The notes: generated by a model from the sequence alone, not told the origin. 64,000 nt of DNA from Dicaeum eximium (GCA_013396995.1 VWZP01010904.1:6777639-6841638), one strand, 5' to 3'; shown: positions 1-14,043, numbered from the stretch's first letter. Translations and numbers: made by a program.

Positions 1-342
1 GCTATAGCCGGTCAAAAAATATTTAAAATACCATGTCCAGTTCAAACCACTTTTGACACACTCAATTTTTGAGGAATTTTGGAAGAAAAGCAAAAGAAAA
101 GTGGATTATAGCTGCAATTACTGATGTGTACTTCCGTGCTGTAACACTAGCAGCAAGCTGTATTCTTTTAAAATACAGAACACGTTCATAAGTCCATTAC
201 TGTCTTTATCAATGTTGGAGATGTTATCAGTGTTGGAAACAAAAAATTTCTTCTTTACATATTTTAGAAGCATGTACTGGATAGTTCCTGGTGTTGTCTC
301 ACTTTCCAGTACTTAAGAAGAGGAGGAAACAGTTACCCTACT

Positions 343-380
343 TTCAACTAAACTTATTTTCAACTAAACTTATTTTCAAC
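343..380. repeat. 16-bp tandem repeat, 2.4 copies
   Basis: The unit TTCAACTAAACTTATT occurs twice exactly, followed by a partial third copy (TTCAAC). Confidence 0.9.
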
Positions 381-1209
381 ACAGTTTAGCTACAGCGTTG
401 ATTCAAGCTGTAACTACTCCCTCAAATACACACGTATGAAATTATTATTCTGTACATTTTTAAAAACAGCTGGTCTATTTTTAGAGTTTAATTAGTGTTC
501 CCTGTTTCTACATGTAAACAACAATGTGAAAACACACTATTCCATCCTTTTATTTTTGTTAATCTGCACAGTTTACTTCTTAATGCTGGATGACTGCACC
601 CACTGGACAGCATGCTATTCCTCACAGCTACATTGTTTATGCAAAGATGATGGATTTCAAGACAGTTTTCTTCCCAGCAGAATCACACCAAGTGATCAGC
701 TTCTAAACTCTTCCCTATTTTGAGCGCATTTTCTATTTGATCACATTCTCTTTGGTCCTAGAACTGTTTTCAAATAGTTTTAAAATTTCTGGAGTTCACA
801 CTTTCATCTAAAGGGAGAATTACAGGGATTACAAACTTTTAGACTTAAAAAGAAAATGATGCCTGTCACTGATATAGGCCTAGCTCTGTGTATTTTATGG
901 CATATTTTCACTATTTCTAGAAACCTGGATGTTTAAAAATATAATGAGAGATGGGGACAAACTTTAAGCAAGGCTTATTGCAAAAGGAAAAGGGCTAATG
1001 GTTTTAAATTAAAAAGTCAGTTTAGATTAGTTACAAGAAGAAAGTTTTTGCAATGAGGGCGCTGAAACAGAATCAAGCCCTGAGATGGGAGTGCCACAAT
1101 CTAGAGCTCACAGTGACAAAGGACAGTTTTGGACAGAGAGCACTGGAGAGGACAAAGGGACCAGAAGGGATGATAGAGTAGCTGAACCACAACACAAGAG
1201 ACAAGGGTG

Positions 1210-1290
1210 ACTGCACACTGAAACAGGCTGCCCAGAGAGGTTGTGGAGTCCTCCCTCTATGTATTTTTAAATATGAGAACCACGACTCCA
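1210..1290 (+). mobile_element. CR1 LINE 3' fragment (short)
   Basis: About 80 bp matching the common CR1 3' region, with the core AACAGGCTGCCCAGAGAGGT followed by a decayed GTGGAGTC...TATTT continuation. It lacks both ends of the element. The sequence upstream to about 1070 may belong to it but is too diverged to be sure. Confidence 0.65.
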
Positions 1291-3925
1291 ATACTGCTTA
1301 TATCTCCTTACTATGATCAATGGGAATGTAATTTGCTTTTTCCTTCCTATGTGGCAGGTAGTGTCTTCCTCTGTAAACTGGGGAAAAGCCAAGCCTTTTA
1401 AGTTAGAACTTATTACTGAAAAATAAAGGCATAATTTTTATTCGAAACTATTTTTATTCTTTACCTAGGGATGCAGCAACCTAATCCTTATTTATAAGGA
1501 TTTGTAAAAGATATTTATTATAAAAAAGTTCCCTTTATAAGCTCAAGAAAATACATTTTTCCCTTACAGGAAAAGATATTACTAAGCCAGGGACTAAGTA
1601 GATAAACTGATTATCATTTTCACCTCTGCTTTCCACTCAAGTCAGACAGAAGGCAGCATGAACTGGCACACTACACACTCTGAAGTTCCCCAGTTAGGAA
1701 AATCAGAATCCCTTGTAAACTAACCAATTGCTATTCACATACTCATGTTCTGCCTCTGTTATTGTGCGACAACACAGAGCAAATCATCTGTCTCTCTCTC
1801 AGCTTCTTAATAATCTGGAAAATCCATTCTTTTCACTTCTACAGCTCCTGTCATGCAGCTGGTGGGTTATATGGATAGCTGTGGGTTAGGAAATAGCTTG
1901 GAATGACAGTTCTGTGCCACCTGAGCTTCCCATGACTAGGACTTTAAACTGCTCCCATAAAACTGTTCTGGCATAAGGAAATGTTGTGCAAACAAAATTT
2001 CAGATATGGGTAGAAATGAACAAGTGGAGGTGGCTACAGTGGACATCAACTGTTCAATCTAGAGCCAAGCTGCATACCCAGTCCAGACCCTTAATGAACA
2101 GTGAACAGTGACTTCCCTTAGGTCTGTGAGAAATCCCCAGAGCTCAAATTCCTCTCATGTGTTAAATGCCTTTCTACTCTCAGTCCTATTCTGTATGCAG
2201 CTCATAAACTAAACCTCAAGTCACTGCTCCATTCCCTGAAACTGTTAGCCCATTAAATATAACAGGTTAGATTTCAGTACCAAAATTTTAGAAGACAGAT
2301 GTTTGTGTATTACCTGGTCTGGCAGATGATTTTACAGAGTACTTGGCTAGCTTTAAAATTAATACCAGAGCCTTATACTATATTATGAAGTTTGAATGTT
2401 GCCACTTCTATTACAGTGTTGTACAATACAACTGCCTATCAAGCTTTCAGGCTTAAATCTTCTGGAAAGAACTTGGTCATTACTGATCAAATCTTTAGAA
2501 TGCATTTAGAATAAATGTTCAATAACTAAATCAGTAAAATACAGTAAAATGTATGTTTTCAGTGGATTTTGTCATCAAACTTCAAATTGCCAATATGTTT
2601 AACGTGTTTCCTTTTTTTCTGGGTGTACTGAGAGTGGTTTATCTATAAAGTTATCTACAATGTAAGTGAGAAATCTCATCTCTGTAGTCATACGGAATAA
2701 ATATTGGGTTTTTTTAAAGTTTTATTTTAGGAAAGTTAGTGCATAAGAAGAACCAATAAGAAGAGAAGGGCTACAGAACAAAAATATACTTCATTCCATC
2801 TGAGATGGCCAGTGGCAGATATTTAGGAGTATATAAAGACAGCCAAAGCCTAGTGATAATCCCCAGAATGATTTTGCAGCTGGAAACTCTTTTCATGTGT
2901 AAATCCTTTGTAGATTTTTCCATATAATTCTGTATTGTCACAATTTAGAAGCAAGGCAAGCTTTTGCCATCTATGACATCTTGTGACAAAGTGTTTCTAA
3001 GATGAAATATATAATTCTGTTCATTAAATAATGATCATGTCTTCTCCAGCTATGGAGACAAATTCTGGTTCTGTTTTTGATTTCCATATTCTGACCTATT
3101 TGTATGCATATTCAATCTGAAAGAGATTACTTCATTCAGTACAGAAACAATTGTAGCAATCTTGACTTTGCAAGAGTCAGCAGTGAGTTAAATTAAGAGC
3201 AACAATTCTTTCCTATTTTAATTATTTCCTATTTGAAGGGCAACAGGCATAAACATTATTATAATCTTTGTCACATTTCTTTTGCAAAACATAATCACAG
3301 TTTGTGATCAAACTCCCTGCAAACTACTAGTATTTCTACACTTAGACTTTTTTCTTATTTCAGACTTGTCTAGGACATCCTCTTAAAATATAATTTAATT
3401 CATCTTGAATGCTTTAATTGATTTATGGATGGGCATTCATACATGTATGTATAATGGATTCAAGTTGTTATAAATACATGTTTGTTTTGGTTCTGAATTC
3501 ATAGACATACTGACTGCAAACAAAATTAGTAGTTTAAGAAAAGAAAGTGACAGTGGAAATATCTGCAATCTACCTTGCATTAAGTGTTTTTTTGCAAAAA
3601 AACTCAGTTTTAGTCTTCAGTTATCTCAAAATTTCATAAACAGAAAAAAGCATAAAAGCAGTTGATGTACCTGAATGCATACACATTGTAAATTATAAAG
3701 CTGTAAACAACAAAACTGGATTTTGATTCCAAACAGTACCAAAAAACATTTCCAACATTTGGTGCACTTATATTAAGCTGTTTGTCACAGATGATGTGAT
3801 TCTCAAAGCAAATTTTATCTCATTGTACTTAAATACCGGTACTGAAGGCAAAGTAAGCTGTCATCATATTCCTATCAGGCATATGGTTTGGAAAATTGTT
3901 TTCATTTTATCCCTATAGTAATTTA

Positions 3926-3982
3926 TATATCATATCATATCATATCATATCATATAATATCATATCATATCATCATATCTTA
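3926..3982. repeat. (CATAT)n pentanucleotide microsatellite
   Basis: Run of CATAT units with two interruptions (an AATAT and a CATCATAT), about 57 bp. Confidence 0.95.
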
Positions 3983-6840
3983 TCAATTTTTCTTATTTAT
4001 CTGTAATTCCATCTTGCATTCCTAATTTGTATGCAAATTTTGTCCAGGAAAGAGATAATGACTCAATTATATTTTGCAGGCAGCTAATCTACTTTCATGG
4101 TGAAGTTAAATACAGGGCAGCTCTGTTGAAGTGTTTCCTTCACTTTAAGAAGTCTCACTGAAATCTCATTAGATTTCTACAGTTGTGTTACATTTGGGAG
4201 CCAAGTAGCTTTAGATGAAACAGGATTTTGCAGCTGAGACTGTCATTTAGTTAAAGATAGCACTCTTTTTTCCTGAAACTCTGAGATTTTAAAGTTGTCT
4301 GTTATACAATGCAATGTAATTAGTTTGGAATACAAAATTTTAATTTTGGAATCATAGATCTTTTGACCTATCTTTACTACTATGAAGTTTATCTTAAAAC
4401 ATTTTTAATTATTCCTTTGATTAATGATAATTCTGTATATTATAATGAAATTTTTATGTGTCACATTTCTTGAGAGACAAATTACAATTCACTATTAACA
4501 TTCCTATATAAATGTAAATAATTAGCTAATTCCTACACATTTTACATTGGGTTTCTTCAGCTCCTGAAATTTGAAAGGCAATCCAATTGGAAACATGGTT
4601 CACATGATATCAATACCTCAGTTTCAGAACCTAAGTTTGCAATTACTGACTTACATTGATGTTTCTTCCTCTTTAAAACTTCCTTCAAGACAAAATAAGG
4701 GTTAATGATAAAAATGTTCTCTTTTTTTTTAGAATTGAATTGAAATCTTTAAAAATGCACAACAAATAGTGCATCCAATTAATTAGCAGTTAAGGAAGAC
4801 AGCTGTCCATTCCTGTCATTCTAAGGTTTTTAGTTACCAGTGTGCACAATGACTCTTCCCTTGCTTTCAAACTTTTTTGGACAGCAGTTCATCAATTGTT
4901 AGTTTTATACTTAAATGATCAAGACTTTACAAGACATTTTCAGGTGATGAAAAGAGCTTTCCCACTATTCTAATCTACTGATATCACTATGTTCTTCTTT
5001 TCAGTAGCACACTGCAGAACAATTTAGAATGATTAAAACAGCTCTTCTGCCATTCTAATTTACTATTTACACAAGGCTCCTCATTTTAACAGCTCATCAT
5101 CTTGATGAATCACCCAAATTTGAATGTGAAGGACAATGAATTGTCCTTTTGAGACTAATGGAACTTCGTAAAAATAATTTGAAGTGAGGTTTGAAAAACA
5201 GTCTGTATGACCCAGAAAGTGTCAGCACTCAGAGGTACTACAGTAACTGCTGCTCTGCATTCTACTGGTATTGCTTTACATGGAACAGGAATAAAGGCAT
5301 CTGGCAGAGGAACTGATGATATATTTGTTCTGTGTTTTTATTTGTAGATTTGATTGATACAGCTATTAAACCACAAGAAATTCTCACCTCACCTGAGTAT
5401 GAAAACACACAATATAGCAGTCTACTTACAAAGATTTCTGGATTATCATATTAAGATATTTAAGAAGCTATGTATTGTTAAAACGTAAGGCATTTCAAAT
5501 CTATTTACTTGAAAGGATCATTGTGTACCATTAGCAAGGCACTAATTACATAAAAAGGAAAGGATGTATGGTCTGGATGCTTTTTTCCTTGGGTAGTTAA
5601 CTTACATTCCTCCAAATCGCTTTTGGAATAAAACTAAGTCATAATTCAGCAGAAAATAGATCCCTGAAATGATCTCTATTATGACCATAGCAAGATGCCT
5701 GGGACTTTTTATTTTATACACTTTTTAACATGTAAACCAAATTTGTGTGTTGATTTAGATACAAGGAAATAAAAGATTCTTTCTAAACGTTTGCAGTTGT
5801 CAGCTTCCAAAATCCATCAATAAACGATACAAAAAGCTACAACTTTCAAGTGTTTTAGAACTGTAAGATCTATAAAACAATGCTGGTAAGGTTGATAATT
5901 GAGAATTCATAACTTCTACATCTACTCCTTCAAAAAAATCAATTTTATATGAACCTGAAAGCCCCACTGATTTGAAGCAAAATGGAAAATATAAGTGTAA
6001 ATATTCTTATAGTGTTCTACTTTTGCTTGTTCTTTTAAAGACATTTTAATCTAACTCTGTCAATTTGGAATAAGCACCTGGATTTAAATTTAATGCTGAA
6101 AGTAATTGCTCCATTCTTTTCCAAAGAATGACTACATTACCACTCTAGGTATTTTCAAATGAATTGTAACATGCTGAGCATGATGAGCTTGTAGTAGAAT
6201 TGCTTTTTTTGTGTAAAAGACTTTAAGTTTCTCAAGGAAAATCAAGAAAATAATTGAAGGTTTTAGGTTTTTGCATTCTTTTACTCTAACTAATAAAATC
6301 AGGAGACTGTTGTGAGATCTAGCGGCAAGTAGTTTGATGTCCTCAGCAGGACACCAAAACTCAGAAGTAGTGTTGTAAATTCAGTGTGGGGCTTCAACAC
6401 TATGCTAAGTGTGGCCTGAATCTCTGGGGCTTCCCTTTGATGCAAGTGCAGTATATTAACTGGAAAAGCATTCACTTTTATTTGTCTGTACTGTCTGCGA
6501 CAGCAATATCGCCTCATTTAGGCTAGTTCAACATGAAAATGCACAGAGAAGCAATCTGTTATAAATTAGCACAGCTCTCCTTTCATTTTACTAGCTAGTA
6601 ATTGGAAGGGGTTACAAAAGTGTAATTTATCAGATTATGCGTGTTTATCTTTTTGTGGGGACAGCATGCCTTTGGTGAATTTTCCTACGCACCCTGAGGG
6701 AATAATCTTTCCTTGATGTCCATTAGATCTGAAAGAAAACAATGACGCCTGTGAAATATAGGAGTATAATTTGTTGGGTTTGAGAAGCAGCAGTTTCCCA
6801 GACATCTAAAATGGTATTAATGACTTTATTAGAACCTTAC

Positions 6841-6990
6841 CGTTCCTTGGAAATGCTTTTGCTCTCTCGTTTCCAAATGGTCTTGAAGTCACTGCAGAAC
6901 TCGTACCACACCGTGAAAACGTAGTTTGGTGTGATCTCCTTCTCACCAGGCTTTGGCTTTATCCCAAAGTATCCCACTGTTTCTTCAAAG
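6841..6990 (-). CDS. FMN1: FMN1 exon i (end of FH2, last exon seen)
   Basis: 150-nt exon with acceptor CTCTTGCAG and donor GTAAGG. One base completes Cys, then FEETVGYFGIKPKPGEKEIT, PNYVFTVWYEFCSDFKTIWK and RESKSISKE, ending with CG of an Arg codon. The 'YFG.KPK.GEKEITP..VF..WYEFC.DFK..WKRE' pattern closes the FH2 domain of formin-1. The next exon should begin with one base completing Arg and carry the short basic tail; I could not find it below 6841. If the intron is retained the frame stops at once (CGG TAA). Confidence 0.95.
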
Positions 6991-8744
6991 CTGCAAGAGA
7001 GGGGGAAAGAAAAAAAAACCACTCAACACATAAGCCCACTGGGGAAACAGTTTCTCTGATTCAGCAATCAAGGCTGGTAATTACCATAACTTCTCCTTAG
7101 CCTTGGAAATTACAGCAGCAATTCATGCTAAGGATAACTGACCTTCCAACACCCACCTTTTTTCCAGGAGGATAACTTACAGATGCACGAGCCACCACAG
7201 AGATCTGTCACGCTGGCTAATCATGGGCATTCAATTATAATGAGGAAAACTTAATGTCTTGCATTACAGGAAATGCTGTGATATATTTATTTATTTTATT
7301 CTGCTGCACTCCATAGAACACCTTAGTCATAATTACATAGTTAAAACCATTTATGTCTACTGGGCAATGTAATTTGCATTACATTCGCTAGGCACAAATT
7401 CTCCTCAGCTGTTCATAGCACTTTGACTGGGATAGCTGAGCCAAGAGCAGCAAGAACAGAGACTCTTTTCAGCTCTGCTTCATGTAACAGCAGCCCCAGG
7501 AACCTTGTGCACTCTTCCACCTAACAGAACCCTTCAGCATCCCAGCTGGAGCACACAGAGGTGGGATCCTGAAATCCTGCACAGCCTCTCTCTGCCTTCA
7601 TCCTGACACTCTGCATCCTCTCTTCCTTTCTTCATCACCCTGTCCCCCAGTAGCACTCCTTTGCTTTCACCCACCTTAGTCTGGCTTCCTGGGACACTTT
7701 CTGCCTTTCAAAAGTAGTAACTTAAAATACTGAATATTCAGTTAGCAATTTAAAAACCCAAACTCTGTGTTGGACAACTGATTCCCTAAGTCAACTGCAA
7801 ACTGGGTGCAGCTCCATATCCTGGAGAGTCTATTCTACTCCAGAGAGGCTACAAAGCAGGTAGAATATGAAGGAGCCCTGTGCCAATGAAGTTAGGTTTG
7901 TGGCTAAGTGGAGCCAGTCAGACACCTGAAATGAGGAGGTAAAGCCCCAGCTGACATCAGCCAGTTGTTCAGCCAATATTTAGACATCTTCTGCAAGTAG
8001 ATGGGAGCAGTTCACCTAAGACTTGAACTGCATTTGGGAAGTGCCCCTTATCTCCCTCTTCCTGGCTGCCTAGGAAAACTCACCGAGGTGTCCCAGGTGG
8101 AGTGAGTATGGTCTGAGAAAAGTACAAATAAAATCCAAATTACCACAGATCTGCCTTCAGTGACCAGGAAGAAAAAATATTGATAGGAAGTTAAAAATTA
8201 ATTTACCCCAGTTAATTTATGGCAGGTCCATAGCTAAGATGGATACTTCATTCTCACAAGACTATAATTTGGTAAATAAAATATATTAGTAATATTAACT
8301 TATTGAATATTTTACTATCTATCTATACATTAATTAATCTCACTTTTTCCATATTTTGACTCCTTTAGCTTAAGTGAGGCACAAATATTCAGGCAATAAA
8401 ATATTGGCATTTCAATGGCTTCTCAGGCAACTGAGTGCTGTATACTAAGTGCTGAAAATGTTCAGTGATGATGAAACACATTTTTACTTCATAAAGTAGT
8501 TAATCAGTTACTTATCTATTCTGTAAAACTCCCATTCAGTTCAATACTGATAACAATTAAAACCTCAAACACTGTTTGGATAAAAATGCAAATGAAGTTT
8601 TTCCTGGAAGATTACATAAGAGTTTTTCAGAAAACATATTACTTCTTTGAAATACAGATCCTTTTTGCTATTTAATGTAATTCCTAAGTTCAATAATATC
8701 TTTGATCAAAATAAACTGTTAAAAAACACTAGCAAAAACCTTAC
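6991..8744 (-). other. FMN1 intron between exons h and i
   Basis: 1754 bp with GT/AG ends on the minus strand. The 7430-7700 part is noticeably richer in G and C than its surroundings and has no open frame of note or recognised repeat. Around 7260-7400 is low-complexity-free AT-rich sequence of the sort often conserved, but conservation cannot be judged from one genome. Confidence 0.85.
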
Positions 8745-8796
8745 CATTTTTGAGCATTTTCCAAACTGTTCTCTTCTTTTTTCCGTTCTTCTTTAG
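8745..8796 (-). CDS. FMN1: FMN1 exon h (short FH2 exon)
   Basis: 52-nt exon, too short to stand out by itself; supported by position, phase and residues. The acceptor reads TTGACAG and the donor GTAAGG. Two bases complete Ala, then KEERKKEENSLENAQK, then two bases of a Cys codon completed by the next exon. The highly charged helix continues the coiled coil. It joins both neighbours in frame with no other candidate needed. Confidence 0.9.
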
Positions 8797-10494
8797 CTGT
8801 CAATGAAAAGCATTTTAAAGCCATAGATTAATGTCTTACTGTTTTAGAGATCCTTCTGACTAAACATCTCTTATTTTTAGAACTGCATAGTTTGTATACT
8901 AAGTATAATAGAAGTGGTAAACACTTGCTAATTTTCAATTTTTATTTATTTCTTATATACAATGAATGTTTCTACTGTACCAATAAAGTGTATTGGATTT
9001 GAAAAAGAATTTAAAATCTGTATTATAATACATAGCGTTAGGCATTCATTGAATAAAATGTAAATAACTAAACTTCACTTTCAGATTTTTAAAAAAGAAA
9101 ACAATATAAGCTGTGTTTGTTTCTTTATTGTTGCAGGCCAGAACTTAAAAATTTCAATGTGTTTCTGCAGCACAAATGATTGGATGTTCAATTGGAATTG
9201 AACAGGTACCAAACATACTTAACACCAACTGTTCCATAGAGCTATCACATTTTGTTCTGGAAGCTGGAAAGTGAAAACACATGTAGTAGGTTTTAAATGT
9301 ATGGCATGTACATGATTTTTTTTTGAAAAATCAGCCAAGAGTTTGAAATATGGTTAGTGAATCTGAGCCCCTCTATTACAGAATGCTCACATGAACTACG
9401 TAAAAGGATTTGATTTTCAAAAGATAGGCATTCTCTACTATTGAAAATGTTTCCTGACCTGGATACTCAAAGCAAAACCACTAGTTTTTGTTGATCAAGT
9501 CTTCTTAATACAGAAGAGCAACTTCAGCTCCAGCAGAATACCACATATATAAAATAATACTACCATGGAAAAGTTATTCTTACTCCACATTAAAATAATT
9601 CTTTAAGTAGTAATGTTAATATAAACAGAGTTCAGACACTTTTTTATACAAAGGTAAAGAACTTCATCTTTTTGCATCTCAGTCTACAGGAGTGCCTGGT
9701 TGAAATACAGATACAAACTTGAGTTCACAGACAAGGCCACTGAGAAACTGGTCCTGAATGACTCCATTTTATTATAATGCTACTGACAAAGGTTTGTACC
9801 AGGATAGTTTAAAATGAAAATAAAAATTGATTTCTTCAGCATGTTTGCTGTTAACAAAACAAGTTAATTTCAACTCACATGTTTCCCTACAACGGTAAGT
9901 GTATTGGAGATATTTATTCCTATTATTTCAATACGGCCAATAGCCAGAAACAATGCTGTGTGCCCTTTGCAAGGAAAGCAATTCCTTCTATATGATTAGG
10001 TTCTCCACCTCAAACCTTAGTAGCAAGACAGCTGCAAGTGAAATATATAGGGCAGCTCTGATTTATTGCATTTATCTAAGGGTCCCAGAAATTTGCCTAC
10101 AGTTAACCCAATATAGTTAATTCATTGTTTTAATTTTATACCATTAAAAGTAGAAAACATAGGTTGGAATTCTAATGATTCATAATGATAAAAAATTAAC
10201 TACACAAGCTGAACTGTGTATAAAATTGTACAATTCATTATTACATTATTAATTTATTTCTGGTTTTCGAGGAGTTGCAAAATTAAGTAAGGCAAACTTC
10301 CCAATATGGCTACATTCCCAGCTACAACAGGAACAGCATCTTCAGGTCCCTACACGTGAAACACAATCACTAACAAGTACAACATGCTTATACATTTATA
10401 GCTGAGTGGCAACACCTGATTAACTTTTTTTAATCTTGCAAGAACAGGATAAGGAAAGATAGTGGAAAGAAGTTTTAGTTTTTTGTACAAAATC

Positions 10495-10537
10495 AAAAAA
10501 AAAAAAANTTTTTAAAAAAAAAAAAAAAAAAAAAAAA
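10495..10537. repeat. Poly(A) low-complexity run with an N
   Basis: Thirteen A, one N at 10508, five T and then 24 A. The N inside a homopolymer suggests an unresolved base or contig join. Confidence 0.9.
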
Positions 10538-13500
10538 GTGTGACTTTTAGGAAGAAATACACATTGTTTACATAAATATAACAGTGTTTGTATTTGTGTA
10601 CCAATAAAGAGGAAAATGGGAAGGAAGAAAATAGCTGTATTATATAGCAAACAGTATTTTCTGTATTTTTAACTGTAAACACGTCCACCCAGGAATTGTT
10701 TAAAAGCATTTATTTGAAATTTAGATGTTGAGACTTCTTAAGAAAATAAATGAACAACTCTATATAATAAATTCTATAATGTGTAAGACAAGAAAGTAGA
10801 GCAATTTAGTTCTCTTCTGTAAACTTTCTAACTAATTTTCCACTCGAAATCTGTAAAATCCTGCTCTTTTTCTCCCCCTCCACAACCTGCAATGACTAGC
10901 ACCATCAATGCTGTCAGTATAGGTTTCCATGAAACAATGTGTTTTTCTCAGCAGAGTCTTCAAAGCCCCATAGTCAAGATATCAATCCTTGTCTTCATTT
11001 GTGGAGTTACTGAAGGCAATTCAAAAGAATTATATAAATGAAAGAACTTATTTCTTTTTATTTCTGTAGCAACACTGTATCTGCTTGCAGAGGATTTGCA
11101 TTTTGCAGAAGTGGAGTGACGTCGCCCTTTCACCCTCAGACCACGTGTTTGATTTCAGTTTCATCAAGTTAAGAATATATCAACAGCCATATCAGACTGC
11201 CACAGGGATTCATCCAGACTAATCTCCTGCCCCTAGCAGGCACTGGAACAGGTGCTCAGTTAGAATTATGGATCAGGACAAACACACTTTCCCTGAGTAT
11301 ACTCTCTGCCTCTAAGATTCTGTAGCTCATACAAAACATTTCCTGCATTGAATGTCATTGTAATGTAATCCTCAATGGATTCTCCTTCAAGAACTTGCTC
11401 GTTCTTTGCTCAAGCTTTTATAAGCTTTTTAACTTCCACAACCTGCTGTGGCAAGTGTTCTATGGCCCAACTATATGCAGCACATCTTGCTTGTTTTGAA
11501 ATGGACACCTGGTATTACTCTTGTATCAGAGAAAGCCTGACTGCAGCGAACACTGAAATACAGTGTCTGTTGGCAAGAGCTTCTATTTAGGAGGCTTTTG
11601 AAGCAGATTTCCTCATTGTCATTCTTTTTGTCATTCAGATTTCCTCATCTCATTCTTTCTACGTATTCTACTTTTTGAGGATGGAAGAGTACATGAAACA
11701 CTGTATTGAAAATGAGAAACTGCCAGAAAATATTTCTTTTTAACAGGTGTAATGTATGCACAGCAACTTCCAGTTACAACAGAACCAATACCTCTTCGTG
11801 CATCAGGCTACTACGAAGTAGCCCTCTAAAGAGCAAAGGAAAGAAAATACTGGATACCAGCACAGACTGAAAATTGAGAAAGTCAGTAACTAACAGAGGC
11901 AAACAGAGAATGATGATGCACTAAGAAAAGTGCAGAGAAAGACAAAGAAAGAAAAATGGGTAGCCACAACTACACAAGAATCTCTCAGTTACTTCTGCCC
12001 CTCTTGTGAAAATTTTAACACTCTTTGAGTCTGACTGGATAAATTTTCTGGTATTTATCTCTGACCTTAAATATATGAACACACATAAGAAAGATAATTC
12101 ACTGAAGTGTATTGATTTAGTTGGACACATTACAGCTTTTATTTTTCAGTGTTTTATTACTTTCAGAGTTGAAAGATCTGATGCATAAAGTTTTTACAGA
12201 TTTTCTAAGCATTTTGGAGCAGTGACAATCTTCAAAATGACAAGAAAACTGTAACAACTAGCTGTTAGGACAGAGATATCAGAACTCTTAAGTTTATAGT
12301 CCAAGGCCAAGTTCCTGTGATTCAAAAATATATGCTTCGAGAACTTTAAGAGACTGCTTTGTAAATTATATTGTTTTCTGCAAAGGAAAAACACCACCCT
12401 AAAACAAGGTATTTGATTTTTTGGGTTTTTTTGCCTTGAGGAGGGAGATATGTCTTTTCTGACTCATGTCTTCCAATCAATCACAGTTAAGATTAAGACA
12501 GAATCTATGATAAAACATGGATAAAAAACTTCAACCAAAACTCAACCTTAAAAGCAAACAACAAAACCAACCAACCAACACAAAAAACCCCCACTGACAT
12601 TCCTCTTGGAACTTCATAAAGCCTGGACAGAGCCTGTTAAAACTGTGACAAAAGGTTATTATGACATTTCTAGTCTCACAGGAACCCACCTTCCTCATTA
12701 GTCAAAACTAAAACCTCTTAGGTAGGCATGTTGAAATGTAGCCAAAACATGAACCCCATCCTAGAAAGATACGAACCCATGATTTAATGGCTGAGGAAGA
12801 AAAGTATACCCCCCGAGAGGTTCAGATGGGTTATCTTTTGCCAAAGTGAGGAAAGTCACATTCTATGTGGCTAACATTATCAAGTTAGGAGAACAAGTGA
12901 CAATTGGCCTTATTTTCTCAGTCTTTGTAAAGCATGAACCATGCTTTGAAAGCATTATCACCATGTGAAAACAGAGATCCAAATCTCTTAGATATTATCA
13001 CTGCTGACATACTTGGGTGTCAGAAGTTGAACCCAGAATGCTCCCAGGCCAGAAGTGTAGTAGGTCTATTTCCACCCTCAAGTACAAATGTCATGCAAGA
13101 GAAATTGTTTAATAACCCTGTTTAATCAGGGACTTTGGAGAGTGGAAGAAAAACCTCAAAGATGTCCCAGGTGGGCAAAATGACTACAGAGGATCATCAA
13201 AAGCTCTACAGTTATACAGTTTTTCTGTTTCTGAACAAAATTCTTGATGTGTTCAAACTACTAGCATACTACACTATAGTGGTACTATGACCAGCAGGAT
13301 TAGAGCGGGATGAAATAAGCCTTTTTTGGTTTTGATTTCAATAGAAAACTGGTAACACTGAAAATTTTGGAATAGATTTGATTTTTAGGAAATCTTTGAC
13401 TCAAGCAATATTGGCCTAAAAGTAGTGGCACAGAAAATAAAATTTTCATAGGATGCACTTGCTAGCACATGGCATTTCTCTGATATGCAAAGAACTACCA

Positions 13501-13544
13501 TGAGCAATCTAAAGCCCTTCCCAAAGGCTGCTGTTTTAGAATCG

Positions 13545-14043
13545 TCATGGGTTAAGTGTGGCCAGTAGCTATGCACCCCACAACCACTCACTCACTTTTC
13601 CCTCTTCCCCCTCAGTCAGACAGAGGAGACAATAGGAAGAGCAAAAGTAAGAAAAACTTATGGATCAAGATAAAAGCACTTCAATACATGAAGAAAAGGG
13701 GAAGAAAAAAACTGAAGTGATGCCTAGCCATTTTTGGAGCAATACTACCTCTCCCAAAATCCTTTCCTCTCCTTTTTCATTGCTGAGCATGACATTACAT
13801 GCACGGAATGCTGAGTTTGAGTCAGCTGTCCAGGCTGTGACCCCTTCCAATTGTTGCCCACCCTGGCCTACCACTGAGGGGACAGAGTGAGACAAAGAGA
13901 AAGCCCCAACAATGTGCAAGTGCTGCTCAACAATTGCCAAAACACTTCTGTACTATCAACACTGATTTAGCCACAAATCCAAACCACATCCCACACCAGC
14001 TGATATAAGAAATATTAACTGCATCCCAGCTGGACCCAGTACA
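13545..14043 (-). mobile_element. ERVL-type LTR, solo
   Basis: Antisense ERVL LTR. The plus strand reads GTCATGGGTTAAGTGTGGCC near 13546, AGTAAGAAAAACTTATGGAT, TTGCTGAGCATGACATTACA, GTCAGCTGTCCAGGCTGTGA, TATCAACACTGATTTAGCCA and ends CATCCCAGCTGGACCCAGTA. Several of these are the reverse complements of sequences in the LTR at 27842-29020 (e.g. the TGTTGATAACAC region). No retroviral internal sequence adjoins it. The short open frames within it (13660-13890 plus, 13665-13940 minus) are incidental. Confidence 0.82.

Larger units (their letters stand above)
1..6840 (-). other. FMN1 intron or 3' flank after exon i, no coding exon recognised
   Basis: AT-rich sequence with no stretch matching the expected C-terminal formin-1 tail in frame after exon i. 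It holds a short CR1 remnant (about 1210-1290), a 16-bp tandem repeat (343-380) and a pentanucleotide microsatellite (3926-3982). The short open frames (526-723 plus, 1073-1291 minus, 6299-6517 minus) have no recognisable product and no splice context. In other vertebrates GREM1 lies beyond this end of FMN1. Confidence 0.7.

Noticed and set aside
13660..13940. Overlapping plus and minus open frames of 76 and 91 codons
   Set aside because: Both are inside the minus-strand ERVL LTR, which is non-coding.
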